Of a stretch of DNA of 64,000 bases, positions 40,494 through 48,829 are shown one piece after another. Below the pieces are notes generated by a model. It was not told the origin of the DNA, did not search any database, and worked only from the letters and a program-made list of their open reading frames with translations. Within the stretch, counting starts at the first letter, position 1, and each line of letters begins with the position of its first letter. Where the stretch lies: positions 186,001 to 250,000 of the forward strand of contig NZ_JAPCZF010000005.1 in the NCBI RefSeq assembly GCF_025938095.1, written 5' to 3'. The position numbers and the translations under genes were made by a program. The DNA is from Novosphingobium sp. JCM 18896. GTDB lineage: Bacteria > Pseudomonadota > Alphaproteobacteria > Sphingomonadales > Sphingomonadaceae.

Positions 40494-43172
40494 TCAGTTG
40501 CCCAACGTGTAGCGCAGGCGCACGCCGTAGAAGCGCGGCTGGTTGGGGATGATCTCGGCGACGCCGGCCGAGTTCCACGCGGCGGTGTTGGCGACGTTGT
40601 ACTGTTCCTTCGTGAGGTTGGTCACGAACAGCGAGAGATCGACCGGCGAACCGGCGACGCTGCGCCAGTCGAGGTTGAGGTTGATCAGGTTGGTCGCCGG
40701 GGTGAAGCCGAGCGGCAGCCCGTTGACGAACTTCGGCACCGAACCGTCGTTGATGTAGCTCGACTGGTGGACCCAGGTTGCCGACAGAGAGACGTCACCG
40801 ACGCTCTCGTCGACCGGCAGCGTGATCGTCGGCGTGATGCTGAACTTGTGCTTCGGTGACAGGACGAAGGCCGATCCCGCCTGGACGTTGGGATTGACCG
40901 AGCCGAACGGCGTGCCGACGAGACGATCGCCGAGCGGCGATCCGTCGCCCTGGATGGCGCGCGGTGCGACGTCCTTCACCTTGGTGTTCAGGTAGGTGTA
41001 GCCGAAGGCGACCCGGAAGATCTCGCCCAGCCCGACCGAACCGTCGACCTCTGCGCCGTAGATCCGCGACTTGCCGGCATTGATGACGGCGTTGCCGCCG
41101 GCAACACCCGTCGCCGCCGCTTCGGCCGTGGGCTGAAGGCTGCCGAACACCTGCTGGTTGGTCAGGTTGTTGTAGAAGCCGGCGAGGTTCAGGTAGCCCG
41201 ACACTGCGCCGCGGAAGGTCGACTTGAGGCCGATTTCGTAGGAGTCGAGCTTCTCGGGATTCCACACTTCGAAGCCGGGATTGGTGAAGTTGAGGCCGCC
41301 CTGGCGATAGCCGCGGGCGTACTTCGCATAGACCATCAGGTCGGGCGTGACCTTGTAGTCGAGATTGAGGAGCCAGGTCGGCTCGCTCGACTTGTTGGTC
41401 AGCACGGTGGTGCAGACACTGCGATCGAGCGCCGGCGGATTGGCCACGACCGCCGGATCCGCGCGCGGGCCGGTGCGGTTGTGGCGGAACGAGTCGGTGC
41501 AGGCGCGGGCGATCAGGCGGCCGCCCACCGGATCGACGAACAGCGGGCCCGTGCCCGCATTGGCGGAGAGGCCGGCACGGGTGGAGTTGGTCAGACCGAC
41601 GATCTTGTCGAAGGTGTAGCGGATGCCACCGGTCAGCGAGAGCTTGTCGGTGATCTTGTAGGTCGCCTGACCGAAGATGCCGTGGTTGTCGAAGTTGAAC
41701 TTGGTGCTCGATTCCGAGATCGAGCCGATCAGCAGCGGGTTGTTACAGGTGATCGTCTCGGGCCGGGCGCAGTCGAGGAAGATCGCCGTGCGGCCGACGT
41801 TATAGCCGATCGGTCGGGCGAACTCGAGGTAGCCGCCGAGGACGAAATCGAGCTTGTCGAAGCTGCCCTGGATCTGGAACTCGTTGGTGAAGGTGCTTTG
41901 CGCGGCGTTGTTGGTGTTGTCGCCCGCGGTGTCGAGGACGATGCGGTCGTAGGGCTGACCGCCGGCCAGCACGACGTTGGGCAGTGAACCGCTGAGGCGA
42001 CGCGCCGAGAAGCCCGTGGTCGGCTGACCGTTGAGGCCGACGCCGGTGTCGATCGAGGGGATGACGAAGTTCGACGCACCGAGATCGAAGTTCGCACGCT
42101 CGCGGAATTCACCGTAGCTGGCGATGTTCTTGACCGTGATGCTGTCGCTCGCGCGCCAGGTCGTGGTGTTGATCACCTGCCACTGGACGATGTTCAGATA
42201 GGAATTCGGATTGCGCGTTTCGATGTCGTAGAAGCCGTCGCCGCGTGCGGTCTGGCGCGCGAGCTGCACGGCGCACGAGGCGGCCTGCAGATGGCGCGTG
42301 CCGCTGTAGCCCGTGGTACCGACATTCACGTTCAGCGGATTGTCGGGCGAGGCCGGCGTGGCGCAACCGATGATCTTCGAAGCGTAGCCGCGCGTGTTCG
42401 AGTCGCTGTAGTGGAAGACCGTGTAGTTCTCGAGGTCCGGCGTCAGGTCGGCGACGAGGCTGAGGCGCGCGTAGGAATAGTTGACGTTGTTGAGATCTTC
42501 CGGGCCCACGCCCGACTGGTTCTTCATGAAGCCGTCGCGCTTGTTGCGCTCACCCGCGATGCGGACCTTGAAGGTATCCGACAGCGGAATGTTCAGCGCG
42601 CCCTGTACGCGGATCTGATCGTAGTTGCCGTAGGTGCCCTCGAGATAGCCGCCGAGCTCGCTGGTCGGCTTGGCTGGGGTCAGCAGCACGGCGCCGCCCG
42701 TGGTGTTGCGGCCGAACAGCGTGCCCTGCGGACCCTTGAGGACCTGGACGTTCTGGAGATCGGTGAAGGCGCCGGCGCCGACGGTGTTGCCCGAAGTCGT
42801 GCCGCCCTGCGCACGCACGCCGACGACTTCGGCGAAGTAGACGCCGACGGTCGGGGCGGTGGCGGCGTCCTGGTTGAAGCCGCGGATGTTGAAGTTGGCC
42901 TTTTCGGGGCCGTAACGCTCGTTCACCGACAGCGACGGCGTATAGACCGCGAGGTCGGTGGCGACCGCGATGTTCTTCTGGGTCAGCTGCTGAGCGTTGA
43001 ACACGGTGATCGACACCGGCACGTCCTGCAGGCGCTGTTCGACGCGCTGGGCGGTAACGATGATGTCGCCCGTGGTGCTGTCGTCGGCGTTCTGGGCCAG
43101 CGCCGGTGTGGCTAGGCCTGCCAGCAGGGCTGTGCTCAGGAATAGTGTCGGCTTCAAACGTGCCTTGTGCAT
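40494..43172 (-). CDS. TonB-dependent outer-membrane receptor (copy 3)
   Basis: 892 aa from the ATG at 43172 (GGGAGAGACTGCA before it; the frame continues 41 codons upstream). Signal peptide MHKARLKPTLFLSTALLAGL...ATPALAQ. TonB box DIIVTAQRVEQRLQDVP; plug motifs VGVYFAEVVGVRAQGG and VQVLKGPQGTLFGRNTTGG; long barrel with Cys-containing extracellular loops (LDCARPETITCNNP) and a terminal aromatic strand (YGVRLRYTLGN, less classical). Divergent from the MFS/carboxylic-acid-reductase genes, so it may import their substrate. Direct repeats sit in the gap upstream. Confidence 0.95.
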   Translation of the reverse strand: MHKARLKPTLFLSTALLAGLATPALAQNADDSTTGDIIVTAQRVEQRLQDVPVSITVFNAQQLTQKNIAVATDLAVYTPSLSVNERYGPEKANFNIRGFNQDAATAPTVGVYFAEVVGVRAQGGTTSGNTVGAGAFTDLQNVQVLKGPQGTLFGRNTTGGAVLLTPAKPTSELGGYLEGTYGNYDQIRVQGALNIPLSDTFKVRIAGERNKRDGFMKNQSGVGPEDLNNVNYSYARLSLVADLTPDLENYTVFHYSDSNTRGYASKIIGCATPASPDNPLNVNVGTTGYSGTRHLQAASCAVQLARQTARGDGFYDIETRNPNSYLNIVQWQVINTTTWRASDSITVKNIASYGEFRERANFDLGASNFVIPSIDTGVGLNGQPTTGFSARRLSGSLPNVVLAGGQPYDRIVLDTAGDNTNNAAQSTFTNEFQIQGSFDKLDFVLGGYLEFARPIGYNVGRTAIFLDCARPETITCNNPLLIGSISESSTKFNFDNHGIFGQATYKITDKLSLTGGIRYTFDKIVGLTNSTRAGLSANAGTGPLFVDPVGGRLIARACTDSFRHNRTGPRADPAVVANPPALDRSVCTTVLTNKSSEPTWLLNLDYKVTPDLMVYAKYARGYRQGGLNFTNPGFEVWNPEKLDSYEIGLKSTFRGAVSGYLNLAGFYNNLTNQQVFGSLQPTAEAAATGVAGGNAVINAGKSRIYGAEVDGSVGLGEIFRVAFGYTYLNTKVKDVAPRAIQGDGSPLGDRLVGTPFGSVNPNVQAGSAFVLSPKHKFSITPTITLPVDESVGDVSLSATWVHQSSYINDGSVPKFVNGLPLGFTPATNLINLNLDWRSVAGSPVDLSLFVTNLTKEQYNVANTAAWNSAGVAEIIPNQPRFYGVRLRYTLGN

Positions 43173-43645
43173 TGCAGTCTCTCCCTCATGAAATTGTTCT
43201 GGTTTACGCGCGAAGATCGAAGGTCCTGCGCGGTAGATGAAATTCGGCATTCGTCTGGATGTGCGCGAATAGTCCTCGTTCAAGACGAGGATCACTCTTG
43301 TTTCCGTGAGAGGGTCATTCGCGCTTTTGTGATTTTTTGTTTCTGGATTGCTGTGCTGAATTCTGTGCTGTTCGATGAAAGCGTAACATCGATCCGGAAG
43401 GATTTTTCAGCATCCGGTCTGTCGAAATTGACATTCGGCGCAACGTGCCGGTGGTCTCGGCACGAATGCGCCCCGGGGGCGGTGCCATGACGCCCAGAGG
43501 CAATTGGCGATCTTGCGCAGACTGCTGAGTTTCCGGCGCCGCCAGCGAAAAAATCCGCGGTCCTCCGTGTTATCCTCGGCTCTCGGATGCAGGCGTCGTC
43601 TCAGGTTCGGTGCGCCGCACGGGAAGAGGAAGGAAAGGGAGCGAG
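43173..43645. promoter_or_regulatory. Divergent control region between TonB receptor 3 and the MFS gene
   Basis: No convincing gene. The section 43300-43420 is AT-richer than the rest of the window and contains an 8-bp direct repeat. Both the receptor (minus) and the MFS/reductase genes (plus) must be driven from here; no consensus -35/-10 pair is clear apart from a lone TTGACA at 43428. Confidence 0.5.
43351..43370. promoter_or_regulatory. Direct repeat CTGTGCTG x2, 12-bp period
   Basis: CTGTGCTG at 43351-43358 and again at 43363-43370, separated by AATT, in the AT-rich stretch upstream of the TonB receptor. AraC-type regulators bind direct repeats, and an AraC gene lies just beyond the receptor; assignment to it is inference. 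Confidence 0.4.
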
Positions 43646-43675
43646 ATGTTGGCGAAGCGCGTGGCAGCGGCATGA
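43646..43675 (+). CDS. Candidate 9-codon leader peptide coupled to the MFS gene
   Basis: Reads MLAKRVAAA then TGA. It is preceded by a strong purine-rich ribosome site (GGAAAGGGAGCGAG) that the MFS start at 43672 lacks. Its stop overlaps the MFS ATG (ATGA), as in coupled genes. It could simply deliver ribosomes to the transporter start. No regulatory codon run is visible. Confidence 0.4.
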   Translation: MLAKRVAAA

Positions 43676-44946
43676 CCGCGATGCCGCCCGGCGCGGGCTA
43701 TGCGCGGGAACTGCGAGAGCATTGGCGGTACTGGCTTGGTGCCGCCTGCGGCCTGTCGGTCGGCATCGCGACGCAGTCCTACTCGAACAACCTCTTTGCG
43801 CCGCACATGATCGCCGAGTTCGGCTGGTCGCGGGCGACCTTCGCGCTGCAGGGGACCCTGTCGGTCGCTATGTTCTTCATCGTCCCGGTCATCGGACGCC
43901 TGACCGACCTGTTCGGTTCGCGCACGATCGCGAGCGTCGGAGTGATCGGTCTGCCGCTCGCCTACCTCGCGTTCAGCCTCCAGGACGGCAGCATGCCGAT
44001 GTTCTTCGCGCTCAGCATCTTCAAGATGTTGATCGGCGCGACGACGGCCAGCATCGTCTACAGCCGCGTCGTCGCGCTCCAGTTCACCGTCGCCCGCGGG
44101 CTCGCCCTGGCAATCTGCGCGAGCGCGCCGGCGGCTTTCATGATCGCCTTCGTGCCGGTGCTGGGTGTGCTGATCGAAGAGCACGGCTGGCGTAACGGCT
44201 ATCGCGTTCTCGCGATCGTGGCGCTCGTCATCGGCCTGTTCGCGGTTGCGATCATTCCGGGCGAGGCGCGCCGGGAGGCCGATGCCGAGACGCAGCGGGC
44301 TCCCGTACGGCGCACCGCCAAAGGCGACTACGGCACGATATTCCAGGACCGCACCTTCTGGATCGTCATGGCGGGCATGTTCCTCTGCAATGCGCCGAAC
44401 GTGCTCGTGGCGTCGCAGTTCGGGCTGCTCCTGGTCGAGCAGAAGATCAGCGTCGCAACCGTCCCCTGGTTCATCTCGCTCTATGGCGCGAGCGTCGTCG
44501 TCGGTCGGTTCGCCTGCGGCATCGCGCTCGACCGCTTCGCGCCCTATCGGGTGGCGGCCCTGAGCATGGCCATGCCCGCGATCGGCTTCATCCTGATGGC
44601 GGCTGAGTTCAACGACCTGTGGCTCGTTGCAGTAGCCGTGGTGTTCATTGGACTGGCCCAGGGTGCCGAGGGCGACCTCGTCGCCTATCTGGCCGCACAC
44701 TACTTTTCCCGCGCGCTCTATGGATCGGTCGCGGGGCTGATCTCGGCGGGATTGGCGCTGTCTTCGGCGCTGGGCGCGGCCATGCTCAGCGGTGTACTGC
44801 ACCTGGCCGACAGTTTCTTGCCTTTCCTCCAGATCATGGCCTGCACGACGCTGCTGGGGGCAGGGCTGTTCCTGCTGCTGCGCGGGCGAAGCAAGGGGCT
44901 CGCGTTCGATGGCGCGACACTGGAAGCCGACGGATCCCTGGCCTGA
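43672..44946 (+). CDS. MFS transporter
   Basis: 424 aa from the ATG at 43672 (MTAMPPGAGYARELREHWRY), which overlaps a short upstream leader frame; a long N-terminal extension is open upstream but is basic and has no start signal. About twelve hydrophobic segments, with the MFS loop 2-3 motif GRLTDLFGSRTIASVG and a mid-protein hydrophilic loop (EARREADAETQRAPVRRTAK). It resembles monocarboxylate/oxalate-formate-antiporter-like carriers. Placed directly upstream of the carboxylic acid reductase on the same strand, so import of its acid substrate or export of a product is plausible (inference). Confidence 0.92.
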   Translation: MTAMPPGAGYARELREHWRYWLGAACGLSVGIATQSYSNNLFAPHMIAEFGWSRATFALQGTLSVAMFFIVPVIGRLTDLFGSRTIASVGVIGLPLAYLAFSLQDGSMPMFFALSIFKMLIGATTASIVYSRVVALQFTVARGLALAICASAPAAFMIAFVPVLGVLIEEHGWRNGYRVLAIVALVIGLFAVAIIPGEARREADAETQRAPVRRTAKGDYGTIFQDRTFWIVMAGMFLCNAPNVLVASQFGLLLVEQKISVATVPWFISLYGASVVVGRFACGIALDRFAPYRVAALSMAMPAIGFILMAAEFNDLWLVAVAVVFIGLAQGAEGDLVAYLAAHYFSRALYGSVAGLISAGLALSSALGAAMLSGVLHLADSFLPFLQIMACTTLLGAGLFLLLRGRSKGLAFDGATLEADGSLA

Positions 44947-45096
44947 AAGACCCGGCTCGAAGCCGCGAAGAATGCCCCGAGCGACGGGCTCCGCTTGTCG
45001 CTTCGTGAAAAACAAGTAATTGGTTGATTGTTTCGTGCGGCCGAGCCTTCGGACCCCACGCCCGTTTTAGAAAACTGCTGCTTTATGGAGAGTGAC

Positions 45097-48000
45097 ATGA
45101 CGACCGCGACGGCCGAAGCGCCTCAGAAAACCGCAATCTTCACCGGTGGTGCGCAAACCGATTGGGCCAAGACGCGGCTCGAGAAGTTGATGGCCGAAGA
45201 CCGTCAGTTCATCGGCGCGCTGCCCGATCCCGCGGTGGTCGAGGCGAAGCGGCAGCCGGGGCTGCGGCTGGCGCAGGTCGTGCAGACGATCTTCGAGGGC
45301 TACGGCCCGCGGCCGGCCATCGGCCATCGCGCCAAGGAACTCGTCACCGATCCGGTCAGCGGACGCACGAGTTCGCGCCTGCTCGACAGCTTCGAGACAC
45401 GCTCGTTCGCGGAGCTCTGGGCCGATGTCATGGCGACCGCCGCCGAATGGCACAACGATGCGAATAACCCGGTCAAGGCGGGCGACTTCGGCGCCGTGCT
45501 CGGCTTCGCCAGCGCCGGCTATGCGACCATGCAGCTCGCGAACATCCATCTCGGCGTGGTGAACGTGCCGCTTCAGGCCAACGCCCCGACCGACCAGCAC
45601 GTCGCCATCATCGCCGAGACCGAGCCGCGCGTTCTGGCGGCGAGCATCGAGCTGATCGACGCGGCGGTCGACGCGGTCCTCGCGGGCACCGTGCCGCCGC
45701 GGCTGGTCGTGTTCGACTACGAGCCGCGCGACGACGGCCAGCGCGAGAAGTACGAGGCGGCGCGCGCCCGGCTCGAAGCCGCCAATTGCCCGATCGTCGT
45801 CGATCTGCTGCAGGACGTCATCGCGCGCGGGCAGGCCCTGCCGCCGCTGCCAGCGCACCAGTCCGAGGATCCCGATCCGCTCGTCTGGCTGTTCTACACT
45901 TCGGGCACGACGGGTACGCCGAAGGGGGCGATGTACACCGAGGAGACCGTCCGCAACACCTTCCTCTACAGCGCCGAAAAGCCGGGCATCACGCTGAGCT
46001 TCATGCCGATGAGCCACGCGGTCGGTTACGGCTATCTCTATCTCGCCCTGGCCAACGGCGGCTGCAGCTACTGTTCGCCCAAGAGCGACCTCTCGACCCT
46101 GTTCGACGACCTGGCGCTGGTGCGGCCGACGATGTCGTCGCTGGTGCCGCGCGTCTGCGAGATGCTCTATCAGCACTATCTCGGCGAGGTCGATCGCCGC
46201 ATCGCTGCCGGCGAGGCCGAGGCGTCGGCGCAGGACGCGGTCAAGCTCGACATGCGCGAGAACCTGCTCGGCGGCCGGCTGCTATCGGTCGGCTGCGGCT
46301 CGGCCGTACTCTCGCCCGAAGTGCATCAGTTCATGCTGTCGATGCTCGGCGTCCACATGGCGATCGGTTATTCCTCGACCGAGATGGCCACCGCGACGGT
46401 CACCGTCGACGGCAAGATCCAGCGCCCGCCGGTGATCGACTATCGGCTCGAGGACGTGCCCGAGCTCGGCTACTTCACCACCGACAAGCCCTATCCGCGC
46501 GGCGAATTCCTGGTGAAGATCCCCAAGTTCATGGCGGGCTATTACAAGCGCCCCGACCTGACCGCTGAGAAGTTCACCGCCGACGGCTTTTACAAGTCGG
46601 GCGACGTCATGGCGCTGATCGGCCCCGACGAACTCGCCTACGTCGATCGCACCAACAACGTGCAGAAGCTGTCGCAGGGTGAATTCGTCGCGATCGCGCG
46701 GCTCGAGGCGCTCTACACGCAGAGCCCGGCGATCCGGCAGATCTATGTCTACGGCACCAGCGAGCGCGCCTTCCTGCTCGCGGTCGTGGTCCCTTCCGAT
46801 GAGCTGGTCGCCGACTTCGCGAAAGGCGGCGAGGCGGCCGACGAGGTCAAGGCGGCGATCCGCCGCGGCCTCCAGCAGGTGGCCGAAGAGCATGGCCTCG
46901 CGAGCTACGAGATCCCGCGCGATTTCCTGATCGAGCCCGAGGGCTTTAGCCCCGAGAACGGCCTGCTCACCGGCATCGGCAAGTTCAGCCGTCCCAACTT
47001 CAAGGACCGCTTCGGCGCGCGGCTCGAAGCCCGCTTTGCCGAGATCGCGCAGGAACAGGTCGACGAACTGCGTGCGCTGCGGCTGGGCGGCGCCGATCGC
47101 CCGGTGATCGAAACCGTCGCGCGTGCGGTCAAGGCGACCCTGGGCGTTGCCGAAAGCGACATCTCGCCGCAGGCGCGCTTCACCGATCTCGGCGGGGACT
47201 CGTTGTCGGCGCTGTCGTTCTCGATGCTGCTCGAGGAAATCTTCGGGCTCGAGGTGCCCGTCGGCGTGATCATCAATCCGGCCGGCGATCTTCGCCTGGT
47301 GGCCGACTACATCGACGCTGCGCGTTCGGGGAAGAAGCGCCCGAGCTTCTCGACCGTCCACGCCGCGGACAGCATCACGGTCCACGCCAGCGATCTGAAG
47401 CTTTCGAAGTTCATCGACGCGGATCTGCTGGCCCAGGCGCCCGCCTTGCCTAAGCCGGCCGACACCGTGAAGACCGTGCTGATGACCGGCGCGACCGGCT
47501 GGCTCGGTCGCTTCCAGGCGCTCGCCTGGCTCGAACGGCTGGCCGAGTCCGGCGGCAAGCTGATCCTCTTGTCGCGCGGCGCCACGCCCGAACAGGCGCG
47601 GCAGCGCGTCGAAGAGGCGCTAGACACCGATCCCGCGCTGATCGCGCATTTCCGCAAGCTGGCCGCCGATCACCTCGAGGTGTTGCCAGGTGATCTCGCG
47701 CTCGAGAGCCTGGGCCTCGACGACGCGACCTGGGAGCGCCTGGCGGACGAGGTCGACCTGATCGTCCATCCCGGCGCGCACGTGAACCACAGGTTGCCCT
47801 ACAACCAGCTGTTCCCGTCGAACGTCGCGGGCACGGCCGAACTGATCCGGCTGGCGCTGACCACCCGGCTCAAGCGCCTCGACTACGTCTCGACCATGGG
47901 CGTGATCCTGTTCGGCGCGGCTGACGAGCACGGCGACATTCGCGAGATCGCGCCCTCGGCCGAACTCGGCGATGGCTATGCCAATGGCTACAACGTGTCG

Positions 48001-48639
48001 AAGTGGGCCAGCGAAGTGCTGATGCGCGAAGCCCACGACCTGGCGGGCATCCCGATCGGCGTGTTCCGCCCAGGCATGATCCTCGCGCACAGCCGCTATG
48101 CCGGCCAGCTCAACGTGCCCGACATGTTCACGCGCATGCTGTTCAGCCTCGCGGTGACGGGCATCGCGCCGGCGACCTTCTATGCCCAGGACCTGTCGAA
48201 CGGCCGGCCCAAGGCACGCTACGAAGGCTTCGCCGTCGATTTCCTCGCCGATGCGATCACCGGCATCAGCGCTGCGCTGCCCGAGGGCTTCCGCAGCTAC
48301 AACCTGGCCAGCCCGAAACCCGATTTCGTCGCCTTCGACGAATTCGTCGACTGGATGGTCGAGGCCGGCTGCAAGATCGAGCGGATCGCCGACTACGACG
48401 ACTGGTTCCGCCGCTTCGAGACCGCGCTGAATGGCCTGCCCGAGGACCAGCGCGCGCACTCGCTGCTGCAGATCATCGAGCCCTATCGTCATCCGCAGCA
48501 TCCGGGGATGGGCGAAGGCGTGCCGTGCCAGCGATTTGCCGGTGATGCCGAGGCGGCCGGCTATCCCGTGGCGCATCTCGAAGCCGGGTTGATCCACAAG
48601 TACGTCGCCGATCTCAGGCATGTCGGCTTGTTGAAGTGA
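45097..48639 (+). CDS. car: Carboxylic acid reductase (adenylation - carrier - reductase)
   Basis: 1180 aa from the ATG at 45097 (GGAG six bases upstream). Three domains in order: adenylation (LFYTSGTTGTPKGAMYTEET; FYKSGDVMALIGPDELAYVD), a carrier domain with LGGDSLSALSF, where S702 takes phosphopantetheine, and an NADPH reductase domain (VLMTGATGWLGRFQALAWLE near 797; Y965-x3-K969). This is the complete layout of ATP/NADPH carboxylic acid reductases, which convert acids to aldehydes, and the length matches characterised enzymes. It needs a phosphopantetheinyl transferase, none of which is in the window. Upstream is the MFS gene; a radical SAM gene follows 190 bp downstream. Confidence 0.95.
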   Translation: MTTATAEAPQKTAIFTGGAQTDWAKTRLEKLMAEDRQFIGALPDPAVVEAKRQPGLRLAQVVQTIFEGYGPRPAIGHRAKELVTDPVSGRTSSRLLDSFETRSFAELWADVMATAAEWHNDANNPVKAGDFGAVLGFASAGYATMQLANIHLGVVNVPLQANAPTDQHVAIIAETEPRVLAASIELIDAAVDAVLAGTVPPRLVVFDYEPRDDGQREKYEAARARLEAANCPIVVDLLQDVIARGQALPPLPAHQSEDPDPLVWLFYTSGTTGTPKGAMYTEETVRNTFLYSAEKPGITLSFMPMSHAVGYGYLYLALANGGCSYCSPKSDLSTLFDDLALVRPTMSSLVPRVCEMLYQHYLGEVDRRIAAGEAEASAQDAVKLDMRENLLGGRLLSVGCGSAVLSPEVHQFMLSMLGVHMAIGYSSTEMATATVTVDGKIQRPPVIDYRLEDVPELGYFTTDKPYPRGEFLVKIPKFMAGYYKRPDLTAEKFTADGFYKSGDVMALIGPDELAYVDRTNNVQKLSQGEFVAIARLEALYTQSPAIRQIYVYGTSERAFLLAVVVPSDELVADFAKGGEAADEVKAAIRRGLQQVAEEHGLASYEIPRDFLIEPEGFSPENGLLTGIGKFSRPNFKDRFGARLEARFAEIAQEQVDELRALRLGGADRPVIETVARAVKATLGVAESDISPQARFTDLGGDSLSALSFSMLLEEIFGLEVPVGVIINPAGDLRLVADYIDAARSGKKRPSFSTVHAADSITVHASDLKLSKFIDADLLAQAPALPKPADTVKTVLMTGATGWLGRFQALAWLERLAESGGKLILLSRGATPEQARQRVEEALDTDPALIAHFRKLAADHLEVLPGDLALESLGLDDATWERLADEVDLIVHPGAHVNHRLPYNQLFPSNVAGTAELIRLALTTRLKRLDYVSTMGVILFGAADEHGDIREIAPSAELGDGYANGYNVSKWASEVLMREAHDLAGIPIGVFRPGMILAHSRYAGQLNVPDMFTRMLFSLAVTGIAPATFYAQDLSNGRPKARYEGFAVDFLADAITGISAALPEGFRSYNLASPKPDFVAFDEFVDWMVEAGCKIERIADYDDWFRRFETALNGLPEDQRAHSLLQIIEPYRHPQHPGMGEGVPCQRFAGDAEAAGYPVAHLEAGLIHKYVADLRHVGLLK

Positions 48640-48656
48640 CCTAGGCACGCGGGTGA

Positions 48657-48682
48657 CGCCGGGTGATCTCGATCATCCGGCG
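48657..48682 (+). terminator. Stem-loop after the carboxylic acid reductase gene
   Basis: CGCCGGGTGAT (48657-48667), loop CTCG, ATCATCCGGCG (48672-48682): an 11-bp stem with one G-T pair, 17 bp past the stop codon. No T-run, so it may be a weak terminator, an mRNA stabiliser, or a processing site between this gene and the radical SAM gene. Confidence 0.4.
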
Positions 48683-48829
48683 GCGCTGCTCATGATCCTC
48701 AACCATGGGTGAGGTGCCCTGCGCCCAATGGGTGGCGTCACCGATCTACGGCAAGATTGCGCAGTAGACAGGCTTCCGCGCATGGTCGATCATGCGCGCA
48801 GGTATCGAGTGGCTTTTCTACAGGGGATC

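Noticed and set aside
48640..48829. Cobalamin riboswitch upstream of the radical SAM gene
   Set aside because: The gap is only 190 bp, is mostly the stem-loop after the reductase gene, and shows no B12-box-like conserved core.
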